Below, piece by piece: positions 18,925 to 27,469 of a stretch of DNA of 64,000 nucleotides (its first letter is position 1; every line of letters starts with the position of its first letter). Position numbers and translations under genes: made by a program. The stretch is from the NCBI RefSeq assembly GCF_003431975.1, contig NZ_CP027116.1, positions 1,426,001-1,490,000 on the forward strand. The letters are read 5' to 3'. Below the pieces are notes generated by a model that made no database searches, was not told the DNA's origin, and saw nothing but the letters and a program-made list of their open reading frames with translations. Origin of the DNA: Bacillus pumilus (GTDB lineage: Bacteria > Bacillota > Bacilli > Bacillales > Bacillaceae).

Positions 18925-19067
18925 TCTATTCACCTCAAAATCCTTTGGGGTTGTCCCAACAGTTTTAGGAGCTGGTTCCCTTTTAGTCACTCTAGTGTAT
19001 CATGTCCTTTTTGACAATTTTCGATTGTTACTCAATTGTTACAGAATTGATATGAAGCAAAATACAA

Positions 19068-19081
19068 TTGAAACGTTCTCA
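19068..19081 (+). promoter_or_regulatory. Candidate CcpA (cre) site upstream of sr1
   Basis: TTGAAACGTTCTCA matches the cre consensus with one mismatch in the conserved TG. CcpA acts as a second repressor of sr1 in B. subtilis; the site here is about 75 bases before the -35. Confidence 0.4.
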
Positions 19082-19124
19082 CAATATGATAAGAAAAAAA
19101 CACATATTGAAAAAAATAATTAAA

Positions 19125-19135
19125 TGTGTCATACA
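19125..19135 (+). promoter_or_regulatory. CcpN operator upstream of sr1
   Basis: TGTGTCATACA matches every position of the CcpN consensus TRTGHYATAYW and lies 8 bases before the -35 box. CcpN represses sr1 in the presence of glucose in B. subtilis. Confidence 0.65.
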
Positions 19136-19143
19136 ATTAACCG

Positions 19144-19172
19144 TTGACAACTTTAATGTGACATCATATTAT
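19144..19172 (+). promoter_or_regulatory. SigA promoter of sr1
   Basis: TTGACA (19144-19149), 17 bases, TATTAT (19167-19172). Strong match, placing the RNA start near 19180. Confidence 0.8.
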
Positions 19173-19230
19173 AGAGGTATGAAATAGATTAAACGCTTTC
19201 AAACTATGAATGAAGAAAAGGGGAATGTAC

Positions 19231-19350
19231 GTGGGTACAATTATTTGTCAAGATTGCAATGAGACCATTGATCAATTTGAAAATGAAAAAGTGACAACAC
19301 TATACGGAACGTGTGGTCACTGTCATTGCTGTGATGAAGCCTCTGAATAA
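19231..19350 (+). CDS. sr1P: Peptide SR1P encoded by SR1
   Basis: A 39-residue peptide starting MGTIICQDCNETIDQF, with two cysteine pairs (CQDC and CGHCHCC). Length and sequence fit SR1P of B. subtilis, which binds GapA (glyceraldehyde-3-phosphate dehydrogenase) and promotes its interaction with RNase J1. The GTG at 19231 is the likely start because AAAGGGGA lies six bases before it; an in-frame ATG at 19225 abuts that site. The terminator starts ten bases after the stop. Confidence 0.88.
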   Translation: MGTIICQDCNETIDQFENEKVTTLYGTCGHCHCCDEASE

Positions 19351-19359
19351 ATAAAAAAG

Positions 19360-19397
19360 CATGCAGCTCCATTTGGGGCTGCATGTTTCTTTTTTTA
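19360..19397. terminator. SR1 terminator, shared with speA
   Basis: CATGCAGCTCC and GGGGCTGCATG pair around a 4-base loop (one G-T pair), followed by a T-rich tract. speA ends inside the T tract on the other strand. Confidence 0.85.
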
Positions 19398-20867
19398 TAA
19401 AATTGGTTTTTGTTCCTTAATGACACGGATCATTTCGAGCGTTGAATCTTCTGGTCCTTGAACAGGGAGACCAATTTCCATGTTTTTAAAGATATATGAA
19501 ATGTTTTCTTCTGTGATAATTTCACCCGGTATAAAAATAGGGATGCCTGGCGGGTATACCATCACAAATTCTGCGATAATACGGCCTGCTGCTTCTTTAA
19601 ACGGCACCACTTCTGTTGTGGCGTAAAAAGCGTCACGCGGCGTCATAGCAAGCGATGGAATCTCAGGCAGCAAGACTTCTGTGACCGCTTGTTTGCCGCT
19701 CTCACGTTTAGAGGTTGCGGCAATTTCCTTCATAGCCGTTACAAGCGTATCAATCGTCTCATCAGAATCACCAGGTGTCACAATGCATAAAATGTTGTAA
19801 AGGTCAGAGAGCTCCACTTCAATTCGGTAGCTTTCTCTCAACCATTTTTCGACATCATGTCCATTTAGCCCAAGATCTTTAATTGAGATAATTAATTTCG
19901 TTGAGTCATAATCGAACGTAGAAGCCGAACCGAGTATTTCTTCGCCAATACACGTAATGCCATCAATGTCGTTTAAACGGTTTCTTGCTTTATCAGCCAA
20001 ACGGATGGACTCGTCGGCAAGGGCCTTTCCTTCAGTGGCTAATCGTTTACGAGCGACATCAAGTGAGGCTAAAAGCAAATAAGAAGTAGACGTTGTTGTT
20101 AGCATGCTCAAAATCGATTGCACACGATCTTTTGAGACTAGCCCTTCCTTCATATTTAAAATAGAGCTTTGGGTAAGGGAACCGCCGAGTTTATGGACAC
20201 TGGTTGCCGCCATGTCAGCACCTGCCTGCATTGCAGAGAGGGGGAGCTTATCATGAAAATGAATATGCACTCCGTGTGCTTCATCGACAAGGACAGGCAC
20301 ATGAAATGAATGAGCAATGTCTACAATCGATTTTAAGTCAGCTGAAATGCCAAAATACGTCGGATTAATGACAAGCAACCCTTTTGCATCTGGATGCTCA
20401 GTGAGCGCCTTTTTGGCTGAGTCTGGTGTAATCCCGTGAGATATACCAAGCTCTTTGTCTATTTCTGGGTGAATAAAAACAGGTACTGCACCAGAAAATA
20501 CAATTGCGGACATAATCGACTTATGGACGTTACGTGGTACGATGATTTTATCTCCAGGTCCACATACAGTCATCACCATTGTCATGATGGCGCCGCTTGT
20601 TCCTTGAATGGAGAAAAAGGTATGATCAGCACCAAATGCTTCAGCAGCAAGCTCCTGCGCTTCTTTTATCATCCCTCGAGGTGAATGTAAATCATCGAGA
20701 GGTTCTATATTAATGAGGTCAATGCTTAATGCATTGTCGCCAATGAATGCTCTAAATTCAGGATCCATTCCGGCTCCTTTTTTATGGCCTGGAATGTGAA
20801 ATTGGACTGGATTGGTTGCAGCGTGTTTTTTTAGTCCAGTGTATAAGGGTGTATCATGTTGTGACAA
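19395..20867 (-). CDS. speA: Arginine decarboxylase SpeA
   Basis: PLP enzyme of the Orn/Lys/Arg decarboxylase group I, making agmatine for polyamine synthesis. From the TTG at 20867 it has 490 residues, the same as B. subtilis SpeA, starting MSQHDTPLYTGLKKH. AAGGTGG lies about 8 bases upstream, and longer in-frame starts encode a non-homologous hydrophobic leader, so they are rejected. The PLP lysine motif is SVHKLGGSLTQ near residue 220; DEAHGVH precedes it. A good promoter lies upstream on the minus strand, divergent from yktA. Confidence 0.95.
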   Translation of the reverse strand: MSQHDTPLYTGLKKHAATNPVQFHIPGHKKGAGMDPEFRAFIGDNALSIDLINIEPLDDLHSPRGMIKEAQELAAEAFGADHTFFSIQGTSGAIMTMVMTVCGPGDKIIVPRNVHKSIMSAIVFSGAVPVFIHPEIDKELGISHGITPDSAKKALTEHPDAKGLLVINPTYFGISADLKSIVDIAHSFHVPVLVDEAHGVHIHFHDKLPLSAMQAGADMAATSVHKLGGSLTQSSILNMKEGLVSKDRVQSILSMLTTTSTSYLLLASLDVARKRLATEGKALADESIRLADKARNRLNDIDGITCIGEEILGSASTFDYDSTKLIISIKDLGLNGHDVEKWLRESYRIEVELSDLYNILCIVTPGDSDETIDTLVTAMKEIAATSKRESGKQAVTEVLLPEIPSLAMTPRDAFYATTEVVPFKEAAGRIIAEFVMVYPPGIPIFIPGEIITEENISYIFKNMEIGLPVQGPEDSTLEMIRVIKEQKPIL

Positions 20868-20943
20868 TTGCTTTCCCACCTTCATCGAAATACCTGCTAT
20901 TATTGTGCCATGAATGGCAGATTTCATTGCATAAAACAAAAGA

Positions 20944-20972
20944 ATTATATTATGAACTGATCGGAATGTAAA
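20944..20972 (-). promoter_or_regulatory. SigA promoter of speA
   Basis: On the minus strand TTTACA (20972-20967), 17 bases, TATAAT (20949-20944). Confidence 0.75.
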
Positions 20973-21004
20973 GCATAAAATCAATCGGTTTCTGATCGAG
21001 TAGA

Positions 21005-21013
21005 TGCTATAAT
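21005..21013 (+). promoter_or_regulatory. Extended -10 promoter of yktA
   Basis: TGCTATAAT, an extended -10 with no clear -35, 44 bases before the yktA start. Confidence 0.6.
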
Positions 21014-21057
21014 AAAAGTTCAAATAAGAAATGAGTATTAAAGTGAGGGACAAGTAA

Positions 21058-21327
21058 ATGGAATATCAATATCCGATGGATGTCGAATGGACGACAGAGG
21101 AAAAAATGGCGGTCATTTCGTTTTTTCAAGCTGTTGAGAAAGCCTATGAAAAAGGCATTGCTAAGCAAGAGCTATTAAATGCTTATAAACGATTTAAAGA
21201 GGTTGTGCCATCAAAAGCAGAAGAAAAAACGCATTGTGCGGCGTTTGAAAAAGGAAGCGGATATTCTCCTTATCGTACAGTGAAAACGGCAAGAGAGGCA
21301 GAAGAGACAGCTATTATACGTATGTAA
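21058..21327 (+). CDS. yktA: UPF0223 protein YktA
   Basis: Conserved 89-residue cytosolic protein of unknown function (UPF0223 family). It begins MEYQYPMDVEWTTEEK and has a helical central part (VISFFQAVEKAYEKG). GTGAGGGAC provides the ribosome binding site. It is divergent from speA. Its terminator has been interrupted by a MITE-like repeat, so the transcript probably runs through that repeat. Confidence 0.92.
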   Translation: MEYQYPMDVEWTTEEKMAVISFFQAVEKAYEKGIAKQELLNAYKRFKEVVPSKAEEKTHCAAFEKGSGYSPYRTVKTAREAEETAIIRM

Positions 21328-21328
21328 A

Positions 21329-21352
21329 AAACGAGCCTGCGAGGGCTCGTTT
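21329..21352. repeat. Left target-site duplication (yktA terminator hairpin)
   Basis: A 24-bp copy of the terminator hairpin (arms AAACGAGCC and GGCTCGTTT). Here the hairpin is followed by CAGCG and has lost its T tract. Confidence 0.85.
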
Positions 21353-21527
21353 CAGCGTGTAGACAAACCCTCGCATTCGTTGTCAGGTCTGCGCGCTGGT
21401 GCTCACGAATGTTCAATTCGCTCCGCGCCAGTGCTCGCCCTTCCTAGACTTCAAAGGTTTTCTATCACGCTGAAAAGAAGACAAAGGGCTAAAATAAAGA
21501 TCATTTTAGCCCTTTGTCAACAACCTG
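21353..21527. mobile_element. 175-bp MITE-like element, copy 1
   Basis: Non-coding 175-bp repeat bounded by CAG and CTG and flanked by 24-bp direct repeats of a terminator hairpin. The ends are imperfect inverted repeats (TGTAGACAAA left, TGTTGACAAA right in complement). Near the right end is a 16-bp perfect stem, GACAAAGGGCTAAAAT and its complement, around a 7-base loop. Copy 2 at 36845-37019 has the same length and about 93% identity by eye. End sequences match the IS1182-type elements at 54898-57942, so their transposases may move it in trans. Orientation is arbitrary. Confidence 0.85.
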
Positions 21528-21551
21528 AAACGAGCCTGCGAGGGCTCGTTT
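21528..21551. terminator. Right target-site duplication, functional terminator
   Basis: Identical 24-bp hairpin to 21329-21352, here still followed by a long T run. It should stop yktA transcripts after the MITE and, in reverse, those of yktB. Confidence 0.85.
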
Positions 21552-21553
21552 TT

Positions 21554-22189
21554 TTATACAGATTCTTTCTGTGTAAAGCGGTATAAATAAGTCAACTTGC
21601 GGAAGGCATCTTCGATTTTTGATAAGAATTCTTCATTATTCATTTGAACGACTTCTTCTCTAGGCAGCTGAATACCGCAAAGGAGCTCGGCTTTTTTTAC
21701 CGTTTGGACACGTTCAAACAGAGTTTTCAGCTGTTCTGCATCAAGCTCACTATGACGCATGACATCTGGTTTCATATGATCTTTGGACCAAACAAAATCT
21801 TGCGGTATTTTCTTTTGGATGGTGTCTAGTTCTTTTTCAAATAGTTGACCATACTCGCCTTTCACAGGAGATTCATAAATGAGTGCAAACCATACAAAGA
21901 CATGTGTTTTCCAAAGCCCAATTTGAAAATGAGGCAGTTTTTTATATCCGCGCTTACTGTTTGCAAAAGCAACCCACGTATCATTTGGCGGATTGACTGA
22001 TCTTCTAGCATGCTTTGCAACGTGTACAAACATTTCGTCTCCTGTAATAGAAGAAAGAAGGGGTGAAAAGTGTTCGCCAAGTGCCTCAAGCTTTGGACGG
22101 ACTCTTTCTTTTAATACGGTCATTCGTTCATCTAAACCGTCAACTGTGAATGTCTCAAAATCTTCATCTCTAAAACGCATTTCACTCAT
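21554..22189 (-). CDS. yktB: DUF1054 protein YktB
   Basis: Conserved protein of 211 residues (UPF0637/DUF1054), function unknown. It contains the family stretches [15 protein letters not shown] and [16 protein letters not shown]. The ATG at 22189 lies six bases after AGGAGG. It is convergent with yktA, and the right MITE duplication forms the shared terminator 3 bases away. Confidence 0.92.
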   Translation of the reverse strand: MSEMRFRDEDFETFTVDGLDERMTVLKERVRPKLEALGEHFSPLLSSITGDEMFVHVAKHARRSVNPPNDTWVAFANSKRGYKKLPHFQIGLWKTHVFVWFALIYESPVKGEYGQLFEKELDTIQKKIPQDFVWSKDHMKPDVMRHSELDAEQLKTLFERVQTVKKAELLCGIQLPREEVVQMNNEEFLSKIEDAFRKLTYLYRFTQKESV

Positions 22190-22476
22190 ATTATGCCTCC
22201 TGTATTCTTTCGCTGATCATATTTTATCATAGCTTGAGTCAAGCTCAAAAAAAGATGCACCGGTAGATCAAAGATTGTGGAGGACGTGACGCAGCGTTTA
22301 AAAAAAGCGATTTTGTGGTACATAACAAATAGGTAAAGACACAATTTTCAGAATGTCGTTGCGGTTATGCGATCGCTTCATACGATATAAGCAAGAACCA
22401 TTTCTCTTATCGATTGAATTTTTTATCAATGAAAACCGACAAGGAATGAATCATTCTCTGGAAGGGGCGTTGACCT

Positions 22477-22665
22477 ATGAAGCAAATCGTGAAGCAGGGG
22501 TATAGACAGGAGAAGAAAAATCGCATCGCTGTGTGGAGATTAGAGGTTGATTATGAGCTTTCTACGCTTCATGAAGCCATCGAAGAAAAAGATGACATCC
22601 AAATCGAACGCAGCAAACGAAAGCTTGAGCGCCTAAGAAAAGAATGGGAGCAGCTTCAAGGGTAA
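22477..22665 (+). CDS. ykzI: YkzI, small charged protein
   Basis: A 62-residue, highly charged, probably helical protein starting MKQIVKQGYRQEKK and ending WEQLQG. Position between yktB and suhB and size fit B. subtilis YkzI. Function unknown. GGAAGGGG precedes the ATG and a terminator follows. The preceding 287-base gap (22190-22476) holds only a doubtful 16-codon ORF. Confidence 0.8.
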   Translation: MKQIVKQGYRQEKKNRIAVWRLEVDYELSTLHEAIEEKDDIQIERSKRKLERLRKEWEQLQG

Positions 22666-22677
22666 AAAAGGTGAGGT

Positions 22678-22707
22678 AAAAACGAACCAATTCATCGGTT
22701 CGTTTTT
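22678..22707 (+). terminator. ykzI terminator
   Basis: AAAAACGAACC and GGTTCGTTTTT pair around an 8-base loop. Confidence 0.85.
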
Positions 22708-22797
22708 GTATGAAGCTGCTTTTTTCTTGCTTTTACGTACATAATATCAGTATGCTAATACAAATAGGTATTACATAGAAAAGAGGTTTACAGTCTG

Positions 22798-23604
22798 ATG
22801 ACAAACTGGGTGGAAATTGACCGACTTGCAAAGCTTTGGGTAAAAGAAGCAGGAAGCCGTATTAAAGCGTCCATGCAGGAAGTTCTATCAATTGAAACGA
22901 AATCAAATCCAAATGATCTTGTCACAAATATCGATAAAGAAACAGAACGTTTTTTCATTGAAAAGATACAAACGACATTTTCAGATCATCACATTTTAGG
23001 AGAAGAGGGACAAGGGGAAGAGGTAACATCACTTGATGGAATCGTGTGGATCATTGATCCGATCGATGGCACAATGAACTTTGTCCACCAAAAACGCAAC
23101 TTTGCCATATCAATCGGGATATTTGAAAATGGCATAGGGAAAATCGGTCTTATATATGACGTTATTCATGACGAGCTGTACCATGCAGTCAAAGGAGAAG
23201 GGGCCTATATGAATGATACCCTGCTTCCGCCATTAAAAGATGTGGCGATTGAAAAAGCCATTGTAGGGATTAACCCGACTTGGGCGATCGAAAGCCCTTA
23301 TTTTGATGCCAAACCATTTGCCCGTCTCGTACGTGACGTGAGAGGGACGAGAACAATTGGGTCAGCTGCCCTTGAGCTTGCTTATATCGCAAGTGGCAGA
23401 AGTGACGCATATATCACATTAAGGCTTGCGCCGTGGGATTATGCAGCAGGCTGTGTGCTTCTTGATGAAGTAGGGGCTGTCTACTCAAATATACACGGAG
23501 AACGCCTTTCCTTCCTAGAGAAAAACAGTATTGTCGCCGGCAATCGATCTGTTTGTCAAAAGATTCTACAAGATTACATAAAAGGCAGCGAAAATAAAAA
23601 ATAA
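22798..23604 (+). CDS. suhB: Inositol-1-monophosphatase
   Basis: Mg-dependent inositol monophosphatase family enzyme (YktC in B. subtilis), dephosphorylating inositol phosphates or related substrates. It has 268 residues. Metal-site motifs are intact: GEEGQG near residue 69, WIIDPIDGTMNFVH near 84-97 and APWDYAAGC near 217. The ATG at 22798 follows AGAGGT at about 10 bases. It is probably monocistronic with its own terminator. Confidence 0.94.
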   Translation: MTNWVEIDRLAKLWVKEAGSRIKASMQEVLSIETKSNPNDLVTNIDKETERFFIEKIQTTFSDHHILGEEGQGEEVTSLDGIVWIIDPIDGTMNFVHQKRNFAISIGIFENGIGKIGLIYDVIHDELYHAVKGEGAYMNDTLLPPLKDVAIEKAIVGINPTWAIESPYFDAKPFARLVRDVRGTRTIGSAALELAYIASGRSDAYITLRLAPWDYAAGCVLLDEVGAVYSNIHGERLSFLEKNSIVAGNRSVCQKILQDYIKGSENKK

Positions 23605-23609
23605 ACCAC

Positions 23610-23638
23610 ATCACTTCATGAGAATGAAGTGATTTTTT
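23610..23638 (+). terminator. suhB terminator
   Basis: ATCACTTCAT-GAGA-ATGAAGTGAT followed by a T run. Confidence 0.85.
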
Positions 23639-23712
23639 GTGTTTGCTGAAACAATTCTTCACAGAGCTAGATTAGAGCTGAAGCGAAAGCTACATTGTGA
23701 GGAGTTCAATAA

Positions 23713-24009
23713 ATGAGCTGTTATTTAATCGAGGAATTGTTACCACTTTATATAGAGGGAGACACAAGTGCAGAAACCAAAAAAATAGTAGCCGAGCACT
23801 TACAATCCTGCGAGAGCTGCCGGCGACTTTATTTAGAAATGAAAGAACCAATAACCCTTATTCAAACCCCTGATCTCATGCCATATATAGATGAAAAGGA
23901 AGAAAAAAGAAAGTTCGAAAAGTACTATTATGGTAAGTTAATATATCGAGCAAGCATCATGTTTGGTGTAGGATACGTCATGATGATCATTGTTTATTGG
24001 CTCATATAA
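23713..24009 (+). CDS. ylaD: YlaD-like zinc-finger anti-sigma factor, without its sigma gene
   Basis: A 98-residue protein with a zinc-binding anti-sigma (zf-HC2) motif, His29-x3-Cys33-x2-Cys36, plus Cys3, and one C-terminal membrane helix (about 79-98). It resembles YlaD of B. subtilis, the anti-sigma of ECF factor YlaC, especially in the stretch before the helix. In B. subtilis ylaC lies immediately upstream, but here the upstream gene is suhB and no sigma gene is visible. GAGGAG precedes the ATG. It may act on an ECF sigma encoded elsewhere or have another partner. Confidence 0.72.
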   Translation: MSCYLIEELLPLYIEGDTSAETKKIVAEHLQSCESCRRLYLEMKEPITLIQTPDLMPYIDEKEEKRKFEKYYYGKLIYRASIMFGVGYVMMIIVYWLI

Positions 24010-24010
24010 A

Positions 24011-24045
24011 AAATCCCCATCTGGATAAACCAGGTGGGGATTTTT
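24011..24045. terminator. Terminator between ylaD and the secreted repeat protein
   Basis: AAATCCCCA-T-CTGG pairs with CCAG-G-TGGGGATTT, with a T tract on the plus strand and A run upstream; convergent genes on both sides. Confidence 0.8.
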
Positions 24046-24050
24046 CGAGC

Positions 24051-24686
24051 TTAGCTTAATTTTTCTTTCGCGATTTGAACCGCATCATAGAACGTTTTTA
24101 ATTGCTCTTGAGGAATTTTCTTAAGCATTTGGTTGAAAACAAGTAATTCAGTAGAGCTGAATCCAAGACCTTTTGCGATCTTTGAATCAATTACAACTTT
24201 TCCTTTTTTGTCTAGAACAAGTGCATCACCAGCAAGATCAGCAATTCTGATCACTGATTTGAAAAGCTTTTCGAATTTAGCTGCTTCTTCTTTTGTAAGA
24301 CCAAGTTCAACAGCTTTCGCTGCGTCAAAAACCAATTTTCCTTTTTCGTTTTTAGTGATGCTTTCACTGAAAACGATTGTAAGAACAGCTGCGCGATCTA
24401 AGAATTTCTCAGCAGTCGCCGCTTCTTCTTCAGTTAGTCCGAGCTCAACAGCTTTTTTCACATCAAATGTGTAGTTGTTGTCTTCCTCAACAAATGAATT
24501 GATGAGAATGTTGATGACACGCTCGTTTTTCTCCAATAATTCTTTAATGATTTGCTGCTGCTCGAAAGGAATCCCTTTGAAAGTTGCAGCGTTTGCTTGC
24601 CCAGGAGCTACTGTTGTGAAAGTAAGAATGATAGCTAAAGCGAAAAATACAACAGAGCTGAGCGATTTGCTCAAAAACTTCTTCAT
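24051..24686 (-). CDS. Secreted protein with three 46-residue repeats
   Basis: A 211-residue exported protein. The signal peptide (about 1-33) ends GQANA before ATFKG. The mature part holds three repeats beginning at residues 72, 118 and 164, exactly 46 apart: each has a short strand (YTFD, LVFD, VVID), then a helix-turn with KAVELGLT-EEEAA or a variant, then an acidic/hydrophobic helix. The third repeat is the most diverged. The ATG at 24686 follows GGGAGAG. It sits where B. subtilis has ylaE, which I recall as a similar-sized exported protein, but the strand differs and identity is not certain. Function unknown. Confidence 0.72.
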   Translation of the reverse strand: MKKFLSKSLSSVVFFALAIILTFTTVAPGQANAATFKGIPFEQQQIIKELLEKNERVINILINSFVEEDNNYTFDVKKAVELGLTEEEAATAEKFLDRAAVLTIVFSESITKNEKGKLVFDAAKAVELGLTKEEAAKFEKLFKSVIRIADLAGDALVLDKKGKVVIDSKIAKGLGFSSTELLVFNQMLKKIPQEQLKTFYDAVQIAKEKLS

Positions 24687-24916
24687 GCTTCTTTTCTCTC
24701 CCTTTTCTGTTAAATTTTGTTGCAAGAACAGCATACCATGAGAAACTTTGTGGAAAAATAGGAAAATTGTAACTTTGTGGGTGATTTTGGAGAACTATAA
24801 AAGTTCTTGTCGAAAAATGGAAGAGTTCAGATTACTTACATTTGCAAGCTCTATATGATGTTTTTAGTTGAATCACGAGGCTTACATAGGTGATTGGTCT
24901 TGTTTTTGCCTAAAAT

Positions 24917-24951
24917 AAAAGCCTTCTACATGTAAAATGTAAAAGGCTTTT
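24917..24951 (-). terminator. ylaF terminator
   Basis: AAAAGCCTT and AAGGCTTTT form the outer stem with an inner TACAT/ATGTA pairing, then TATTTT on the minus strand. Confidence 0.7.
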
Positions 24952-24959
24952 CATAAATT

Positions 24960-25139
24960 TTATGATTGCACGTTTAATTTTCTTTTTAATGTAAATCCTG
25001 TACCCATGAAAACCATGGTAAACACAATACTTAGACAAATGCCCAGTACGTTTTTTTCTGCAAGAGATACCCCAATAAACGCCATACTGACAACTGCAAG
25101 TAATGCACATAATAATAGAAGCCATTTGATTTGTCTCAT
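24960..25139 (-). CDS. ylaF: YlaF-like two-helix membrane protein, 59 aa
   Basis: A 59-residue protein starting MRQIKWLLLLCALLAVV with two hydrophobic helices (about 4-24 and 31-50) and a basic tail. It matches the size, position before typA and general sequence of B. subtilis YlaF (DUF5325). The ATG at 25139 follows GGATGGAGA. Function unknown; it lies in the membrane. It is divergent from typA. Confidence 0.82.
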   Translation of the reverse strand: MRQIKWLLLLCALLAVVSMAFIGVSLAEKNVLGICLSIVFTMVFMGTGFTLKRKLNVQS

Positions 25140-25252
25140 TTGTCTCCATCCCTTTTTTTAGAGTTAATATAAGTTTACAGAAAAACGATCGGCATTTAAA
25201 GGGGATTGTGATATAATATGAAAGTTATCTAATTATTTTAGGAGATGAAAAT

Positions 25253-27091
25253 GTGAAACTTCGAAAAGACCTTCGCAACATCGCAATTATTGCCCACGTT
25301 GACCATGGTAAAACGACGCTTGTTGACCAATTGCTCCATCAAGCTGGTACTTTCCGTGCGAATGAAAATATCGCTGAGAGAGCCATGGATTCAAATGATT
25401 TAGAGCGAGAGCGCGGTATTACAATTTTAGCTAAAAATACTGCGATCCATTATAAAGATACACGCATTAATATTTTAGATACACCAGGACACGCCGATTT
25501 CGGTGGTGAAGTTGAGCGTATCATGAAAATGGTAGATGGTGTACTTCTCGTTGTGGATGCTTATGAAGGCTGTATGCCTCAAACACGCTTTGTGCTGAAA
25601 AAAGCACTTGAGCAAAACTTAACACCAATTGTTGTTGTCAATAAAATTGACCGCGACTTTGCTCGTCCAGCTGAAGTAGTCGATGAAGTCATTGACTTGT
25701 TCATTGAATTGGATGCTACTGAAGAACAGCTTGAATTCCCAGTTGTATATGCATCAGCGATCAATGGTACAGCAAGTAATGATGCGAGCAAGCAAGATGA
25801 AAACATGGAATCATTATTCGAAGCCATTGTTAACCATATCCCTTGCCCAATTGACAACCATGAAGAGCCGCTTCAATTCCAAGTGGCACTACTTGATTAC
25901 AATGATTATGTTGGAAGAATTGGAATTGGTCGTGTATTCAGAGGAACAATGCAAGTTGGACAACAAGTAGCCTTGATGAAGGTTGATGGCAGTGTGAAAC
26001 AATTCCGTGTGACGAAGATTTTTGGTTTCCAAGGGTTAAAACGAGTGGAAATCAACGAAGCGAAAGCTGGAGATCTAGTCGCTGTATCTGGAATGGAAGA
26101 CATCAACGTAGGGGAAACGGTTTGCCCAGTAGAACAACAAGAGGCACTTCCAATCCTTCGTATTGATGAACCGACACTTCAAATGACGTTTGTTGTAAAC
26201 AACAGCCCATTTGCAGGTCGTGAAGGTAAATACGTGACATCACGTAAAATTGAAGAGCGTTTAGAGCAGCAGCTTCAAACAGACGTCAGCCTTCGCGTAG
26301 ATCCAACAGATTCACCTGATGCTTGGGTTGTATCTGGACGCGGCGAGCTTCACTTATCCATTCTCATTGAGAATATGAGACGTGAAGGATTCGAATTACA
26401 AGTATCGAAGCCAGAAGTTATTGTAAAAGAAGTTGATGGTGTTCGATGTGAGCCTGTTGAGCGCGTTCAAATTGATGTACCAGAAGAGCATACAGGCTCT
26501 GTCATGGAATCAATGGGCGCGAGAAAAGGTGAAATGATTGACATGATCAATAACGGTAATGGTCAAGTTCGCCTGATCTTTACAGTGCCATCACGTGGGT
26601 TAATCGGATATACAACTGAATTTCTTTCATTAACTCGTGGTTTTGGTATTTTAAACCACACGTTTGACAGCTACCAGCCAATGCAGTCTGGCCAAGTTGG
26701 CGGACGCCGTCAAGGTGTACTTGTTTCAATGGAAACAGGTAAAGCAACTGCTTACGGAATCCAAGGCGTTGAAGAGCGCGGTGTGATCTTCGTTGAGCCA
26801 GGTACTGAAGTATACCAAGGGATGATTGTTGGTGAGCATAACCGTGAGAACGACCTTGTTGTGAACGTAAGCCGTATGAAACAGCAAACAAACGTACGTT
26901 CAGCGACGAAAGATCAAACGGTGAGCATGAAAAAACCACGTATTATGTCACTTGAGGAATCTCTTGAGTACTTGAATGAAGACGAATACTGTGAGGTTAC
27001 ACCTGAATCAATTCGTCTAAGAAAGAAAATTCTAGATAAAAACGAACGTGAGAAATCAGCGAAGAAGAAAAAGCTAGCAGGATTATCTTAA
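25253..27091 (+). CDS. typA: Ribosome-associated GTPase TypA/BipA
   Basis: Translational GTPase of the EF-G-like family, acting on ribosome assembly and stress adaptation. It has 612 residues. G-motifs are present: [10 protein letters not shown] at about 15-24, RGITI in switch I, DTPGHADF and NKID; the C-terminal BipA domain with the positively charged loop [11 protein letters not shown] follows. Start GTG at 25253 after TTAGGAGATG. ylaH follows 54 bases later. Confidence 0.97.
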   Translation: MKLRKDLRNIAIIAHVDHGKTTLVDQLLHQAGTFRANENIAERAMDSNDLERERGITILAKNTAIHYKDTRINILDTPGHADFGGEVERIMKMVDGVLLVVDAYEGCMPQTRFVLKKALEQNLTPIVVVNKIDRDFARPAEVVDEVIDLFIELDATEEQLEFPVVYASAINGTASNDASKQDENMESLFEAIVNHIPCPIDNHEEPLQFQVALLDYNDYVGRIGIGRVFRGTMQVGQQVALMKVDGSVKQFRVTKIFGFQGLKRVEINEAKAGDLVAVSGMEDINVGETVCPVEQQEALPILRIDEPTLQMTFVVNNSPFAGREGKYVTSRKIEERLEQQLQTDVSLRVDPTDSPDAWVVSGRGELHLSILIENMRREGFELQVSKPEVIVKEVDGVRCEPVERVQIDVPEEHTGSVMESMGARKGEMIDMINNGNGQVRLIFTVPSRGLIGYTTEFLSLTRGFGILNHTFDSYQPMQSGQVGGRRQGVLVSMETGKATAYGIQGVEERGVIFVEPGTEVYQGMIVGEHNRENDLVVNVSRMKQQTNVRSATKDQTVSMKKPRIMSLEESLEYLNEDEYCEVTPESIRLRKKILDKNEREKSAKKKKLAGLS

Positions 27092-27145
27092 TTCCATGAA
27101 GAATTAAAGAGATAGAACCCTGAAAGGTAAGGGGAGGGAATCTTT

Positions 27146-27469
27146 TTGAATGAGCAGGAAGTAAGTGAAAATCTATCCTTTTTCGCGATGCTGTTTCGTG
27201 TCGATGAAAATCCGCAAACAGGGATGTGGCTCCTATATGGTACCATCCTTGTTTTAGCGATTATTGTTTTTAAGCTCGGCTTTGCTAGACGTTTACCGAT
27301 TTTAAAAGCGCTCGTGATTTACTTGTTTTTGATTTTTGGCTGCACGTTTCTCACATTTCTAGGAATTTTCTTGCCAGTAGCAGAAGGTCTAGTCGTGGCA
27401 GCTGCCATTTTGATTATTTATAAAATACGGCTGCATCGTGCGAAAAAAGAAGGAACAGTGAATACGTAA
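27146..27469 (+). CDS. ylaH: YlaH-like membrane protein
   Basis: A 107-residue integral membrane protein with about three helices (roughly 27-47, 55-75, 77-95) and a basic C-terminus. It fits YlaH of B. subtilis (about 105 residues), function unknown. The start is TTG at 27146 after GGGAGGG. It probably belongs to the typA transcript and ends in a terminator shared with ylaI. Confidence 0.88.
   Translation: MNEQEVSENLSFFAMLFRVDENPQTGMWLLYGTILVLAIIVFKLGFARRLPILKALVIYLFLIFGCTFLTFLGIFLPVAEGLVVAAAILIIYKIRLHRAKKEGTVNT

Larger units (their letters stand above)
19180..19397 (+). ncRNA. sr1: Dual-function regulatory RNA SR1
   Basis: Predicted transcript of about 215 nt from a strong SigA promoter to an intrinsic terminator; B. 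subtilis SR1 is about 205 nt. In B. subtilis SR1 base-pairs with ahrC mRNA (arginine catabolism regulator) and also encodes the peptide SR1P. Identification rests on position (between slp and speA), the peptide, and the CcpN site. The base-pairing regions were not tested against an ahrC sequence, which is not in this window. Ends are approximate. Confidence 0.8.

Noticed and set aside
20868..21053. Hydrophobic N-terminal extension of speA
   Set aside because: It covers the speA promoter; the TTG at 20867 gives the family N-terminus and length.
22273..22332. Short ORF reading MTQRLKKAILWYITNR upstream of ykzI
   Set aside because: The GGAGG lies only two bases before its GTG, and no terminator or promoter is evident; probably chance.
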